Below are positions 23,728 to 30,929 of a stretch of DNA of 47,283 nucleotides, in pieces. The stretch lies in contig CAZCTM010000016.1 in the NCBI GenBank assembly GCA_964501925.1, forward strand, positions 1-47,283. The letters are read 5' to 3'. The first letter of the stretch is position 1, and each line of letters begins with the position of its first letter. Made by a program: the position numbers and the translations under genes. Source of the DNA: CAYLYU01 sp964501925. Lineage in GTDB: Bacteria > Pseudomonadota > Zetaproteobacteria > Mariprofundales > Mariprofundaceae. Below the pieces are notes generated by a model. That model was given only the letters and a program-made list of their open reading frames with translations. It did not search any database and was not told the DNA's origin.

Positions 23728-24437
23728 CAACGGTGATCCGGGCCGACAAAGAACGCCTTTCCTGCCGGCCAGTCGGCCAATGTCATCCGTTTTTTGTTCT
23801 TTTTCTTGCCGAGCGTTTCGATCTGGGAGAGGCCAACACACAAGTTCCGCACGAGTCCTCTTGCTTTTTTGTGGAGCGCTGTGAGCAGATCGTCAGCAAC
23901 CTCAACCTCACATAACCCATCCGCCAGCTTGCGGGCGTCATCAAAATCGCATGGCTCAAAGCGCACCCATTCCGCCAGGCGACCGGAGACCTGCTTGCGT
24001 GCCTGAATTTTCCTGTGGATTCCCTCCATGCCGATCAAAACGACCGGAATGGAACTCATGTCATGGATATCACGCAACGTCTCCACCAGGCGTTTCTGGT
24101 CAAGAACGTAATCCGCCTCATCGACAAAAAGAGCCCTGCCTGTTTCAGACAATCGTGAGACAACTCTGTCCACCATGACGGCCAGATTCCTGGCCGGAGC
24201 TATATCGAGCTCGTCTGCAATCGCGCCAAGCATGGCTGATGGGGACCACAGGGCCATTGCTCTCACGTAGACGCCGTGACATTGATTCACGTACCAGGCG
24301 ATCGCGGTTGTTTTCCCGGAGCCTGTTGGTCCATAAACCAGGCCCATTCCCGGCATGCCATATGCTCTGGTTGTCAACGCTTCGCCAGCGATGCTCATTC
24401 GCGCCACGTTTTTGATCTTCAGTATCCTTGATTTCAT
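23727..24437 (-). CDS. MuB-like transposition target ATPase
   Basis: 236 residues, an AAA+ ATPase. Walker A is VYGPTGSGKTTAIAW (about 35-49); Walker B is ALFVDEADYVLD (about 102-113). A sensor stretch follows at IPVVLIGMEGIHRKI and a C-terminal lid. It lies ten bases after the transposase gene, as in Mu. MuB forms ATP-dependent filaments on target DNA and delivers it to MuA. It is shorter than Mu B (312 aa): the N-terminal HTH domain is missing, so target immunity may work differently. Confidence 0.88.
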   Translation of the reverse strand: MKSRILKIKNVARMSIAGEALTTRAYGMPGMGLVYGPTGSGKTTAIAWYVNQCHGVYVRAMALWSPSAMLGAIADELDIAPARNLAVMVDRVVSRLSETGRALFVDEADYVLDQKRLVETLRDIHDMSSIPVVLIGMEGIHRKIQARKQVSGRLAEWVRFEPCDFDDARKLADGLCEVEVADDLLTALHKKARGLVRNLCVGLSQIETLGKKKNKKRMTLADWPAGKAFFVGPDHR

Positions 24438-24446
24438 GATTCCTCC

Positions 24447-26555
24447 TCACTCGGCCTCGACGAATTTCCGCATCGCGGAAAACTCCACGGTTCGCTCGTA
24501 GGACTTCATCAGATCCAGCTCCCGCTCACTGAGCGTTTCTCCCCGCGTGTGTCTGGCCTTGAACGATTCATAGAGCTGCCAGTTCCGGATCGGATCATCA
24601 CCGAATTCCAGAACTGTTCCTTCTTCCTTATTCGCCTGATCCGCTTCTTCCTTTTCCCACTTCTCAATGAGTGCCTGCGCCTCCTCATCCAGTGGCCGCG
24701 CAATCTGTGGCTCGTTTTTCGGTTTATGGATCCGCACGATCTTTGCGTCCGGAACGTCTGCCTGAGCGATATCGGGCAGCATTGCTGCGGCCTCTAACAC
24801 GCTCATCCGACGTTGCGCCTCCAACTGGGCTTTTGTCGCTCGTATATATCGCTTGCGGTTCCTGGCGTGCTCTTTTGCCGCCTGAACATTGTTGAACCCC
24901 TCAGCCTCAAGGCATATCGCGGTGCCGATGAAGCGGTTGTCGAGGGTGAATGCATGCACTGGATAATGGAGCTTGTCTGGGTCAAATCGCAGAACGACCC
25001 TGTGGCCAGCATATTCTTCCAGCTCCTCACACCAATAGCGGTTCCTCCGATCGAATTTCAAATGAACGCTTCCATCCCCCCGGACCATCACACCCTCAGC
25101 TGCCAGCAACCAGAGCTTGAACTGGTTTGATGTTGCCTTTCTGATGACACTTTTCTCATATGATTCGGCGAATATCAGATCAAAGCTTCTTCCGTTTGCG
25201 ATACCGCCGCGCCTTCCCATTCTTGCGTTATGGGCTGCTATTTCTTCAGACAGGACGGACAGAAACACTCTCAGGTCAATCGCCTTTGACCCGTAGTTTT
25301 CCGGTTTTGCGTCTGGTTTGTTTCCCGTGTAGGCACCCGAGAATTTGGGGTGTTTGGCCACATATTCGCAGAGATCGCGGAAGGCGCGCTCGATTGGTTT
25401 GGCCTGGCCATGATAGGGTGTTGTCCAGTGGATCTGGACGCCCATCGTCACCATGATGCCTGTTGGATCCTCAGGCCGTATTTTGAATCGGAACCGGTTG
25501 GGCGCGCCGCCTGTGAGCCATTTCGCGGCAAAACCACGGCCATTATCGAGATAGGCATGGTCGGGTATTCCGTATGTTTCGACCATGTCGCCAAATGACA
25601 GTCTGATGGAGTCCGCATTTTCCGTCTTCGCCACTCGATATGACAGAATCTTGGATGAGTAGATATCCTGCCATGCGACCATGATCGGCCTGGTCACCTC
25701 CCCATCCGGCCACTTCACAAACACATCAAACCTGTGGCCATCAGCGTTGACCGCCTCCATCGCATGGAAGACTGTTTTGTCCCGTTCCTGGGCCGGATAT
25801 GTCTTTTTGACGGCATCGACCCCTTTTCTGGCCAGGATCCGGACCCCGCGGGGGATCTCTTTACGGATGCGGCGCTGGACGGTCCGTAGATCCGGCACCT
25901 TCCATCCTTTCTCGCTTGCCACGCGCATAAGACGCTCGTAGCAAGCGGCTGAGGCCGGTCCTTCCAGCCTCAGATAGTCGGCCTTGAACCAGTTCCATGC
26001 TTCCGGACTGAATTCCGCGGTCTTGACCCGGCCACAATAGGCTGGCGTCAAAATGGGCCACCAGTCCGATGGGTGGATGTGTTTTACTTTTCTGATCCAG
26101 CTACGAAGTGTCGGCACGGACACACCATATTGATCGGCCACCAGACCAATGAGCTTGGATTTCGGATCGCAGGGAAGTCCGGCCTCCCGGGACGCGTCCG
26201 ACCGGGCACATAACTCACGATACAGGTGGATTGCCATGACAGCCTTTTTGCCGCGAGCCTTGAGTGATTCGGGCTTGCGAGCCCACGCATCCCACAGGCT
26301 CTCACGCTGGACGTCCGTAAGATCTCCAGGATGCCTGTGCGGAACGGGATTGCCGGCGTTTTCTTTCTCACGGCGATAGAGCGCCACCTGCGCCTGGATC
26401 GGCAGGCTGCCCAGGGCATACTCCCAGCCGCCGCCGCGGCCCTTGCGCCGGCGCTTTTCCCAGCTTTCGCGCTTGGCGCGAATCTGAATTGCGCGTTCAC
26501 TCCCTGGCAGGCCCGGCAGGCCGGCCAGCTCGCGGGCGGAAAACCAGGACTTCAT
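24447..26555 (-). CDS. MuA-like DDE transposase
   Basis: 702 residues from ATG 26555. Residues 1-60 are the Mu-type DNA-binding domain (SWFSARELAGLPGLPG; WEYALGSLPIQAQ). The core follows Mu A closely: catalytic Asp near 272 in AVNADGHRFDVFVKW, Asp near 337 in YLDNGRG and Glu near 389 in GQAKPIERAFRDL. The C-terminal helix region should contact MuB and ClpX. It catalyses replicative transposition. Its first 60 codons have a mosaic duplicate at 27280-27456. Confidence 0.95.
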   Translation of the reverse strand: MKSWFSARELAGLPGLPGSERAIQIRAKRESWEKRRRKGRGGGWEYALGSLPIQAQVALYRREKENAGNPVPHRHPGDLTDVQRESLWDAWARKPESLKARGKKAVMAIHLYRELCARSDASREAGLPCDPKSKLIGLVADQYGVSVPTLRSWIRKVKHIHPSDWWPILTPAYCGRVKTAEFSPEAWNWFKADYLRLEGPASAACYERLMRVASEKGWKVPDLRTVQRRIRKEIPRGVRILARKGVDAVKKTYPAQERDKTVFHAMEAVNADGHRFDVFVKWPDGEVTRPIMVAWQDIYSSKILSYRVAKTENADSIRLSFGDMVETYGIPDHAYLDNGRGFAAKWLTGGAPNRFRFKIRPEDPTGIMVTMGVQIHWTTPYHGQAKPIERAFRDLCEYVAKHPKFSGAYTGNKPDAKPENYGSKAIDLRVFLSVLSEEIAAHNARMGRRGGIANGRSFDLIFAESYEKSVIRKATSNQFKLWLLAAEGVMVRGDGSVHLKFDRRNRYWCEELEEYAGHRVVLRFDPDKLHYPVHAFTLDNRFIGTAICLEAEGFNNVQAAKEHARNRKRYIRATKAQLEAQRRMSVLEAAAMLPDIAQADVPDAKIVRIHKPKNEPQIARPLDEEAQALIEKWEKEEADQANKEEGTVLEFGDDPIRNWQLYESFKARHTRGETLSERELDLMKSYERTVEFSAMRKFVEAE

Positions 26556-26585
26556 GACCGGTCTCCGCGTGCTACTATCCACGGC
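26397..26585. repeat. Copy 1 of duplicated MuA 5' segment (copy 2 at 27298-27486)
   Basis: The 5' end of the MuA gene and 30 bases before it recur 901 bases to the right. Two blocks are identical: an outer block of about 70 bases covering the first codons and the upstream spacer, and an inner block of about 30 bases covering the GWEYALGSLPI codons. The stretch between, encoding residues 18-43 of the DNA-binding domain, differs greatly. In each copy an ATG on the plus strand lies exactly 31 bases from the minus-strand ATG. Confidence 0.8.
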
Positions 26586-27047
26586 ATGCGCATATATCGC
26601 CTGGAAGCGCCGGCAGCCACGGGCCGTGATATCGAGCGGCTACGCTCCAATGTTTTATTTCTCTTTACATTCGACGAGATCGAGAATGAGCTGCTAACCA
26701 TCCGCAAGGCAATGGCCCTGCCCGCGAAGCCGACCGGCGTCACGATGGATGACGAAGACTGGGAGCCGGTCATCATTGATCTGCTTGTTCGTCTTGGCGA
26801 TCGGCTCGAAACCGATACCTTGGCTGAATGGGCTCGCAATTTGCCGGACGATTCTCGGATGATGGTCGCAGAACAAATTCGACGGGCATTGGCTGCGGCT
26901 CGTCGCGCAAGGCGTATCGTTGACAGTGTTGGCAGCGGATCAGGCCTGCTTCTTCCAGCTCTCTTTCAAAGAAGGATGCAAGCCATCTTAGGATTCGCCG
27001 AGCTGCCCATTGCCTGGGTCCGAAAGCTGGACGTTTTACGGTTTTAA
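26586..27047 (+). CDS. Antisense-oriented hypothetical protein, cassette copy 1
   Basis: 153 residues from ATG 26586, 31 bases divergent from the MuA ATG. It is helical and acidic in the first 110 residues (FTFDEIENELLTIRKAMALP, DWEPVIIDLLVRLGDRLETD, RMMVAEQIRRALAAARRARR). No ribosome site is visible. It opposes the early operon and its 3' part overlaps the minus frame at 26773-27456, so only one is likely real there. The aligned start of copy 2 supports it. No family recognised. Confidence 0.45.
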   Translation: MRIYRLEAPAATGRDIERLRSNVLFLFTFDEIENELLTIRKAMALPAKPTGVTMDDEDWEPVIIDLLVRLGDRLETDTLAEWARNLPDDSRMMVAEQIRRALAAARRARRIVDSVGSGSGLLLPALFQRRMQAILGFAELPIAWVRKLDVLRF

Positions 27048-27456
27048 AAGCTCGCACCTCTTCGGGTTCCACAAATCGAGACCTTGAGGCAAAGCTTAGA
27101 ATTGCTTGAGCGCAAGCTCGCGTGTCTGAAGCATGCCCGCGGCCACGATTATCCTCCTGCGGCGTTGTTTGCTGTGCCAAACGTCTGGCATCGCCGTTGG
27201 GAGATCCTGCTTCAAGGGATGTTGATTCCTGTTTGGACGGCTTATGTAACGTTTTAGGAGCGGGAACGAGGATAAAGCCGCGGAGCGCAGCCTGCGCCTC
27301 GATCGGCAGGCTGCCCAGGGCATACTCCCAGCCTTTTCCTGCGAGCTTCTTGCGTGCTTCCCAGCCTTCGCGTTCCGCCATCTTGCGGATGCCTCGATCT
27401 GTTCCTGGCAGGCCCGGCAGGCCGGCCAGCTCGCGGGCGGAAAACCAGGACTTCAT
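26773..27456 (-). CDS. Second Mu-type DNA-binding domain, possibly truncated
   Basis: 227 residues from ATG 27456. Residues 1-60 repeat the MuA N-terminal domain (identical opening to residue 18, then TDRGIRKMAEREGWEARKKL against SERAIQIRAKRESWEKRRRK in MuA, then the shared GWEYALGSLPI). The rest matches nothing in MuA and may be read-through antisense to the plus-strand gene, so the real product could be just the domain. In Mu, the repressor and MuA share such a domain and compete for operators; a similar decoy or regulator is inferred. Confidence 0.55.
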   Translation of the reverse strand: MKSWFSARELAGLPGLPGTDRGIRKMAEREGWEARKKLAGKGWEYALGSLPIEAQAALRGFILVPAPKTLHKPSKQESTSLEAGSPNGDARRLAQQTTPQEDNRGRGHASDTRACAQAILSFASRSRFVEPEEVRAFKTVKRPAFGPRQWAARRILRWLASFFERELEEAGLIRCQHCQRYALRDEPQPMPVEFVLRPSSENRPANCEPIQPRYRFRADRQDEQADQ

Positions 27457-27486
27457 GACCGGTCTCCGCGTGCTATGGTTGCCGAT

Positions 27487-27996
27487 ATGGACAAGGAAAC
27501 CCGAGCAGCCATCAACGCCATCCGTCTGGAAATCGATGAGATGCGTGAAAACGACCTCTCTTTTGCGCTTGCCAAAGAAGTGGACGCGCTCTGGCAGGCG
27601 CTGGACTTGCTGGGCCAGAAGTTGTTTCCGTTGATGGACGGAAAGACAGCCGCAAACATCATTCTTGCCCTTGAGAATCTTGAGGTGGAGTGGCGCCAGA
27701 AGCGCCTCCCCGTTGACTCATCGATTTTTCGTGCGATCCAAGGCTGGCGCGGCGTTCTAGAGACCGTTGCCGCCGTAGGCGATCTTCTGGATCCGGGAAA
27801 AGGCGCTCAAGAAAGCTTGGCCCGTGGTCGCCGATCTCGGCTCTACGACGCTCTATCTCATGAGCGGCGATTGCGCGGCGAATCTCCCGACGCTCCAGAT
27901 TCTCAGCCTCAATCCGGGCCATCTCATCCCGAACAATCCGGCGAACCCACGCCTCCAGGCGAGCGCCAGGATGAAACCGATCAAGAATCCTCATAA
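27487..27996 (+). CDS. Antisense-oriented hypothetical protein, cassette copy 2
   Basis: 169 residues from ATG 27487 (an in-frame ATG at 27475 adds four), placed 31 bases from the start of the divergent DNA-binding gene, exactly as in copy 1. The first 100 residues are helical (INAIRLEIDEMRENDLSFAL, AKEVDALWQALDLLGQKLFP, NIILALENLEVEWRQKR); the last 45 are Pro/Ser/Glu rich. From 27659 it overlaps a minus gene with a strong ribosome site, so the 3' part is doubtful. Confidence 0.4.
   Translation: MDKETRAAINAIRLEIDEMRENDLSFALAKEVDALWQALDLLGQKLFPLMDGKTAANIILALENLEVEWRQKRLPVDSSIFRAIQGWRGVLETVAAVGDLLDPGKGAQESLARGRRSRLYDALSHERRLRGESPDAPDSQPQSGPSHPEQSGEPTPPGERQDETDQESS
27659..27994 (-). CDS. Charged helical early protein
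   Basis: 111 residues from ATG 27994, with GGAGGAGGAATT just ahead and a four-base overlap with the upstream stop. The first 85 residues form a highly charged helix (RLEAWVRRIVRDEMARIEAE, then RREIRRAIAAHEIERRRAEI). The end is low complexity. The strong site makes it more credible than the overlapping plus frame. No family recognised. Confidence 0.6.
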   Translation of the reverse strand: MRILDRFHPGARLEAWVRRIVRDEMARIEAENLERREIRRAIAAHEIERRRAEIGDHGPSFLERLFPDPEDRLRRQRSLERRASLGSHEKSMSQRGGASGATPPQDSQGQE

Positions 27997-28431
27997 TTCC
28001 TCCTCCATGCGCTTGAGCGCCTCGCGGATGCGTTTGTACTCCCGGTCCGCCTTCATCTTGAGCATCTCGAAGCGGCCAAGCTGCGCCTCCAGGACCTCGC
28101 GGCCGTAGAGCATGCGGCCGCCGCAGCGCTCGGCCATGAACTGGGAAACGATGTGCGTGCACGTGGCGGCCTCGAAGGCCGGCAGGAACTCCAGCGGGAA
28201 GCGCCAGGCGCGGCGGGCCGTGGACGTCCAGGCGTCCAGCATGGCCTTCGTGACCTCGCAGCCTGCGGCGCGGCTCATGCGCGCGGCGATCTCGAAGCGG
28301 TCGTGGGGCGATTCCCTGATCGCCTCGGCCAGCAGGTTCGGGATGATGTGGGAGAGATTGAGGCTCCCGGGCGGCTCCTCACGGCGCGGCATCGGCGCGA
28401 ACATGTCCCGCGTTTTTTTATCCCTCCTCAC
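27991..28431 (-). CDS. Hypothetical early protein following Ner
   Basis: 146 residues. The centre reads SHIIPNLLAEAIRESPHDRF, EIAARMSRAAGCEVTKAMLD and WTSTARRAWRFPLEFLPAFE, HTH-like in pattern; the C-terminus is a charged coil ending RIREALKRMEEEL. It appears to be a conserved early protein of Mu-like phages. The role is unknown; the middle segment hints at DNA binding. Confidence 0.65.
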   Translation of the reverse strand: MRRDKKTRDMFAPMPRREEPPGSLNLSHIIPNLLAEAIRESPHDRFEIAARMSRAAGCEVTKAMLDAWTSTARRAWRFPLEFLPAFEAATCTHIVSQFMAERCGGRMLYGREVLEAQLGRFEMLKMKADREYKRIREALKRMEEEL

Positions 28432-28454
28432 CTGGAGAACCCTTCAGTGTTTTT

Positions 28455-28499
28455 GGGCGCACCCGCCCCGGAGGAGGGATGGAGAGGGCGGGTGCACCC
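28455..28499. other. GC-rich hairpin in the early operon
   Basis: Arms 28455-28468 (GGGCGCACCCGCCC) and 28486-28499 (GGGCGGGTGCACCC) pair with one mismatch around a 17-base purine-rich loop. It lies between the Ner-like gene and the next early gene. On the minus transcript an A-run, not a U-run, follows, so it is not an intrinsic terminator. It could reduce read-through or shield the downstream start. Confidence 0.5.
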
Positions 28500-28538
28500 G
28501 CGCGCCCTTCAGTTTTGGAGAGAGGGTGCGAACCATGT

Positions 28539-28895
28539 CTATTCCACCGCACGCAATTCGACCTTGCGCTTACGGCCGCCCCAGCTACGCTTGAGAAGTT
28601 TGGTACCCGGAACGACAGGCCGGCCGTATTCGTCGTAGCGATCCGGCCACAGCTCCCAGGGTTTGCGCTCCAGGAGTTCGGCGATGATGCGCTCGACCGC
28701 CGGCCAGGGGATATAAAGCGCGCGTTCGGCGGCGCGCGATGAATAGCCGTGCTCGCGGGATACTCGGCTCATCGTCCAGCCGCGCTTGCGCAGCTCGCAC
28801 TTGATATCCTCCGGGTGCCAGCCCTTGCGGGGCCGGCGCACGCGCTTGAGTCCCGCGGTGTTTTGCTTGTCTATTTTCGCTGCTCGATTGGACAT
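28539..28895 (-). CDS. ner: Ner-like early regulator
   Basis: 118 residues. Residues 24-95 match Mu Ner (75 aa): GWHPEDIKCELRKRGWTMSR, VSREHGYSSRAAERALYIPW, PAVERIIAELLERKPWELWP and DRYDEYGRP. Ner binds DNA and turns down early and repressor promoters. This version has a basic N-terminal arm of about 24 residues and a basic tail. The ATG at 28895 lies where transcription from the predicted early promoter would begin, so the mRNA may be leaderless; GTG 28841 is an internal alternative. Confidence 0.87.
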   Translation of the reverse strand: MSNRAAKIDKQNTAGLKRVRRPRKGWHPEDIKCELRKRGWTMSRVSREHGYSSRAAERALYIPWPAVERIIAELLERKPWELWPDRYDEYGRPVVPGTKLLKRSWGGRKRKVELRAVE

Positions 28896-28902
28896 GCTGC
28901 AG

Positions 28903-28932
28903 AGTGTAGGCAGGTTCCTGCTTCTTTGTCAA
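28903..28932 (-). promoter_or_regulatory. Predicted leftward early promoter
   Basis: On the minus strand a perfect TTGACA (28932-28927) and TACACT (28908-28903) are 18 bases apart. The expected transcription start is at or next to 28895, the first base of the Ner ATG. One operator half-site lies about 12 bases upstream of the -35 box. Confidence 0.55.
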
Positions 28933-28943
28933 GCAGGTTTTGC

Positions 28944-29081
28944 GTTTCGTAGTTCAACAGTGCGCAGAAGCCTGCCATGTGGGGATGTAATATGTTGATA
29001 TATAAAGGATATTGTCTAACTACGAAACAAAAACCTCAGCGTTCAGGTTTGTTTCGGAGTTGCAATGATTAACTCCGAAAC
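28944..29081. promoter_or_regulatory. Operator array: four GTTTCGKAGTT half-sites
   Basis: An 11-base motif occurs four times: GTTTCGTAGTT at 28944-28954, its reverse complement AACTACGAAAC at 29018-29028, GTTTCGGAGTT at 29051-29061 and its reverse complement AACTCCGAAAC at 29071-29081. The last two form an inverted pair that brackets the repressor ATG (29065) and covers its ribosome site. The second overlaps the -10 box of the repressor promoter. Binding by the S24 repressor or Ner is inferred. Confidence 0.75.
28995..29022 (+). promoter_or_regulatory. Predicted repressor promoter
   Basis: TTGATA (28995-29000) and TAACTA (29017-29022) are 16 bases apart, ahead of the repressor gene. The -10 box overlaps the operator half-site at 29018-29028, so binding there would shut off transcription. 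The region is unusually AT-rich for this prophage. Confidence 0.5.
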
Positions 29082-29760
29082 AAAAGCTGACCTTGCTTCT
29101 CGCATCCGAAAATGCGCAGACCTTGTGGGAAGCGGTGACGCATTAGCGCAGAAAGCTGCCATACCAAGAAGGACTCTCGAAACATACCTAGCAGGAAAAG
29201 CGGAACCAAAAGCTGGACGCATTGCGGCAATCGCAAAGGCTGCCGGCGTTAACCTGGAATGGCTCGCCACTGGCGAAGGCCCGATGCGACGGGAGGATGT
29301 GGAGCAGGCCAAGGCCCTGGCCGAACAGGAAAAGGACCTGTGGCAGTTCGAGCTTGTGCCCCGCTACGAGGTGGAAGCCGCGGCCGGTGGGGGACGGGTG
29401 GTCGAGCGTGAGTCCGAGATCGGGCGTCTGGCGTTCCGCAAGGACTGGATACGCCAGAAGGGTTGGCAACCCAAGGACCTGGTGGTGATCCGCATCATTG
29501 GTGACTCAATGGAGCCGACCATCAAGGACGGCGCGCTGGCCCTGGTCAACACGGCCGAGGAAATGCCGGCGGCCGACGGAATCTACGTATTAAGTATAGA
29601 CGGCCACCTCGTCGCCAAGCGGCTGCAGCTTGACCTTGCCGGCGGCGGAATCTATATAAGAAGTGATAATCCGGCCTATGAAACACAGCATCTCAGCTCC
29701 AGGGAGGTTGACGATCTCTTTATAGTCGGGCGTGTCGTCTGGGCCGGCCAGGAAGTATGA
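29065..29760 (+). CDS. S24 family (LexA/CI-like) phage repressor
   Basis: 231 residues. The N-terminal HTH (about 20-60) reads GDALAQKAAIPRRTLETYLA and AGRIAAIAKAAGVNLEWLAT. The C-terminal S24 peptidase has Ser148 in IIGDSMEPTIKDG and Lys185 in GHLVAKRLQ; an Ala-Gly site near 107-108 (EVEAAAGGG) could be the self-cleavage point. RecA-stimulated cleavage would make the prophage SOS-inducible, unlike Mu, whose repressor is not of this type. It diverges from the early operon and is likely autoregulated, as an operator spans its start. Confidence 0.93.
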   Translation: MINSETKADLASRIRKCADLVGSGDALAQKAAIPRRTLETYLAGKAEPKAGRIAAIAKAAGVNLEWLATGEGPMRREDVEQAKALAEQEKDLWQFELVPRYEVEAAAGGGRVVERESEIGRLAFRKDWIRQKGWQPKDLVVIRIIGDSMEPTIKDGALALVNTAEEMPAADGIYVLSIDGHLVAKRLQLDLAGGGIYIRSDNPAYETQHLSSREVDDLFIVGRVVWAGQEV

Positions 29761-29871
29761 TTCTTTTTAGTAAAACCAAGTGTCGGAAACGCCGGACATA
29801 GTCAAACATGTTACTCAAAGTTTTTCCGGCCAATTTTATTTTTTGGCTCTTTAAACAACCCGTAAACCCTT

Positions 29872-29925
29872 ATTAACGCGGCCTTATCTCATCCTGGCCC
29901 GCTAAATCTCGCCTTGTCTCACCTT
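29872..29925. other. Repressor-side prophage end with candidate transposase sites
   Basis: Between the repressor and rsmE lie 158 bases without a gene. On the minus strand AGGTGAGACAAGGC and AGGATGAGATAAGGC occur 30 bases apart, at about 29911-29924 and 29881-29895. Repeated sites near a terminus suit MuA binding. The exact junction is not resolved; it probably lies at 29920-29955, since host coding similarity fades there. The opposite end is outside the window, so no target duplication can be shown. Confidence 0.45.
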
Positions 29926-30293
29926 TTAACAAAACCATATGTCGCCTCACAGCGATCGCAGGCGACAATCTGAAACCCCGCCGCCCCGAGCTCCGTACCC
30001 TTTTGCAGCACGCTCTCGATTTTTTCATTTCTGCAGGCAGCCTGCACAATGTGTATTCTGAGAGGAAGCTCACGATCGACATTATCAAAGGCAAGTATCC
30101 GGCATGAGGTTTTGTGTCTGGACAGGGAGATTATTTCCGCCAGATATTCCCCTCCACCACCGTTGAACAGGGTGATTCTGGATCCGCGCCTCAGGCGAAG
30201 CACACTGCGCAGGTAATGACCGTGCATTTCACTCAGCCGTATTTCTCCATCGATCACCAGAGGGGAGTTGATATGGAGTCGCATTCGTTTCAT
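29919..30293 (-). pseudogene. rsmE: rsmE 5' fragment, disrupted by the prophage
   Basis: From ATG 30293 the frame encodes about 124 residues. It has the N-terminal PUA-like domain of the 16S rRNA m3U1498 methyltransferase (SEMHGHYLRSVLRLRRGSRI, LFNGGGGEYLAEI) and the start of the SPOUT domain (VQAACRNEKIESVLQKGTEL). The full enzyme is about 240 residues. The frame ends after CDRCEATYGFVKR, where phage sequence begins, so the catalytic knot and SAM site are lost. It diverges from ubiC. Confidence 0.8.
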
Positions 30294-30368
30294 ATCCGGA
30301 TTTGGCCGCAAAACGAAAATCTTCGCAAGCCCTCTTGACCTTGGCAGCCAAGGTTTCAAGATGCGCGG

Positions 30369-30929
30369 ATGTTTTCCTCATGGCACCAGACACAGCAATG
30401 GATCCCCGTACGGGAATGGTCGGCCCAGGATGCAAAGGTGACTCCCGAGGCAGCTGCCGTCCTTACCTTTACGGGCTCACTGACACGGTTTCTTCTCCGT
30501 CGCTTTGGCATGGCCCTGGCTCTCCACGTGCATGAACAGAACCTGGACCGTTGCCAAGCCGGAGAGGCCAAGCTTCTGGAGTGTCGGGAAGGCGATCCGT
30601 GTCTGAGACGAAGGGTTTCGCTTCTGCACCGACGCACAGTCATGTTTGATGCCGAGTCGGTCCTCCCACTCGAGTGGTTGCCGATTGAAATGATGCAGGA
30701 CTTGCAGGATGGAAAGAAACCCCTCGGGAATCTGCTGCTCGACTGGGGATTATCTCTGTCGCGATCCGATCTCAGCATCGCCTGCATTCACCTGTCGGAG
30801 TCCAGACAGGACTATCGCTGGGCCAGGCGTTCTGTCTTGCGCTCACCGTCCGGAACACGGGCGCTGATCATGGAGTGCTTTCATCCCGAGATATGGATAC
30901 GTCTGAAGAGTCTGAGACCAAACCAGTGA
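30369..30929 (+). CDS. ubiC: Chorismate pyruvate-lyase
   Basis: 186 residues, slightly longer than E. coli UbiC (165). The family pattern is seen in LTFTGSLTRFLLRRFG, VLPLEWLPIEMMQDLQDGKK and PLGNLLLDWGLSLSRSDL. The conserved Arg in the SLTR segment and a Glu in CLRRRVSLLH-region strands line the product pocket in the family. It removes pyruvate from chorismate to give 4-hydroxybenzoate for ubiquinone. ubiA overlaps its 3' end, so the two act in sequence from one transcript. Confidence 0.88.
   Translation: MFSSWHQTQQWIPVREWSAQDAKVTPEAAAVLTFTGSLTRFLLRRFGMALALHVHEQNLDRCQAGEAKLLECREGDPCLRRRVSLLHRRTVMFDAESVLPLEWLPIEMMQDLQDGKKPLGNLLLDWGLSLSRSDLSIACIHLSESRQDYRWARRSVLRSPSGTRALIMECFHPEIWIRLKSLRPNQ

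Noticed and set aside
26331..26585. Upstream extension of the plus-strand frame ending at 27047
   Set aside because: It overlaps the MuA 5' end antisense, and ATG 26586 aligns with the start of the second cassette copy.
28455..28499. Intrinsic terminator after ner
   Set aside because: On the leftward transcript the stem is followed by A residues, not U.
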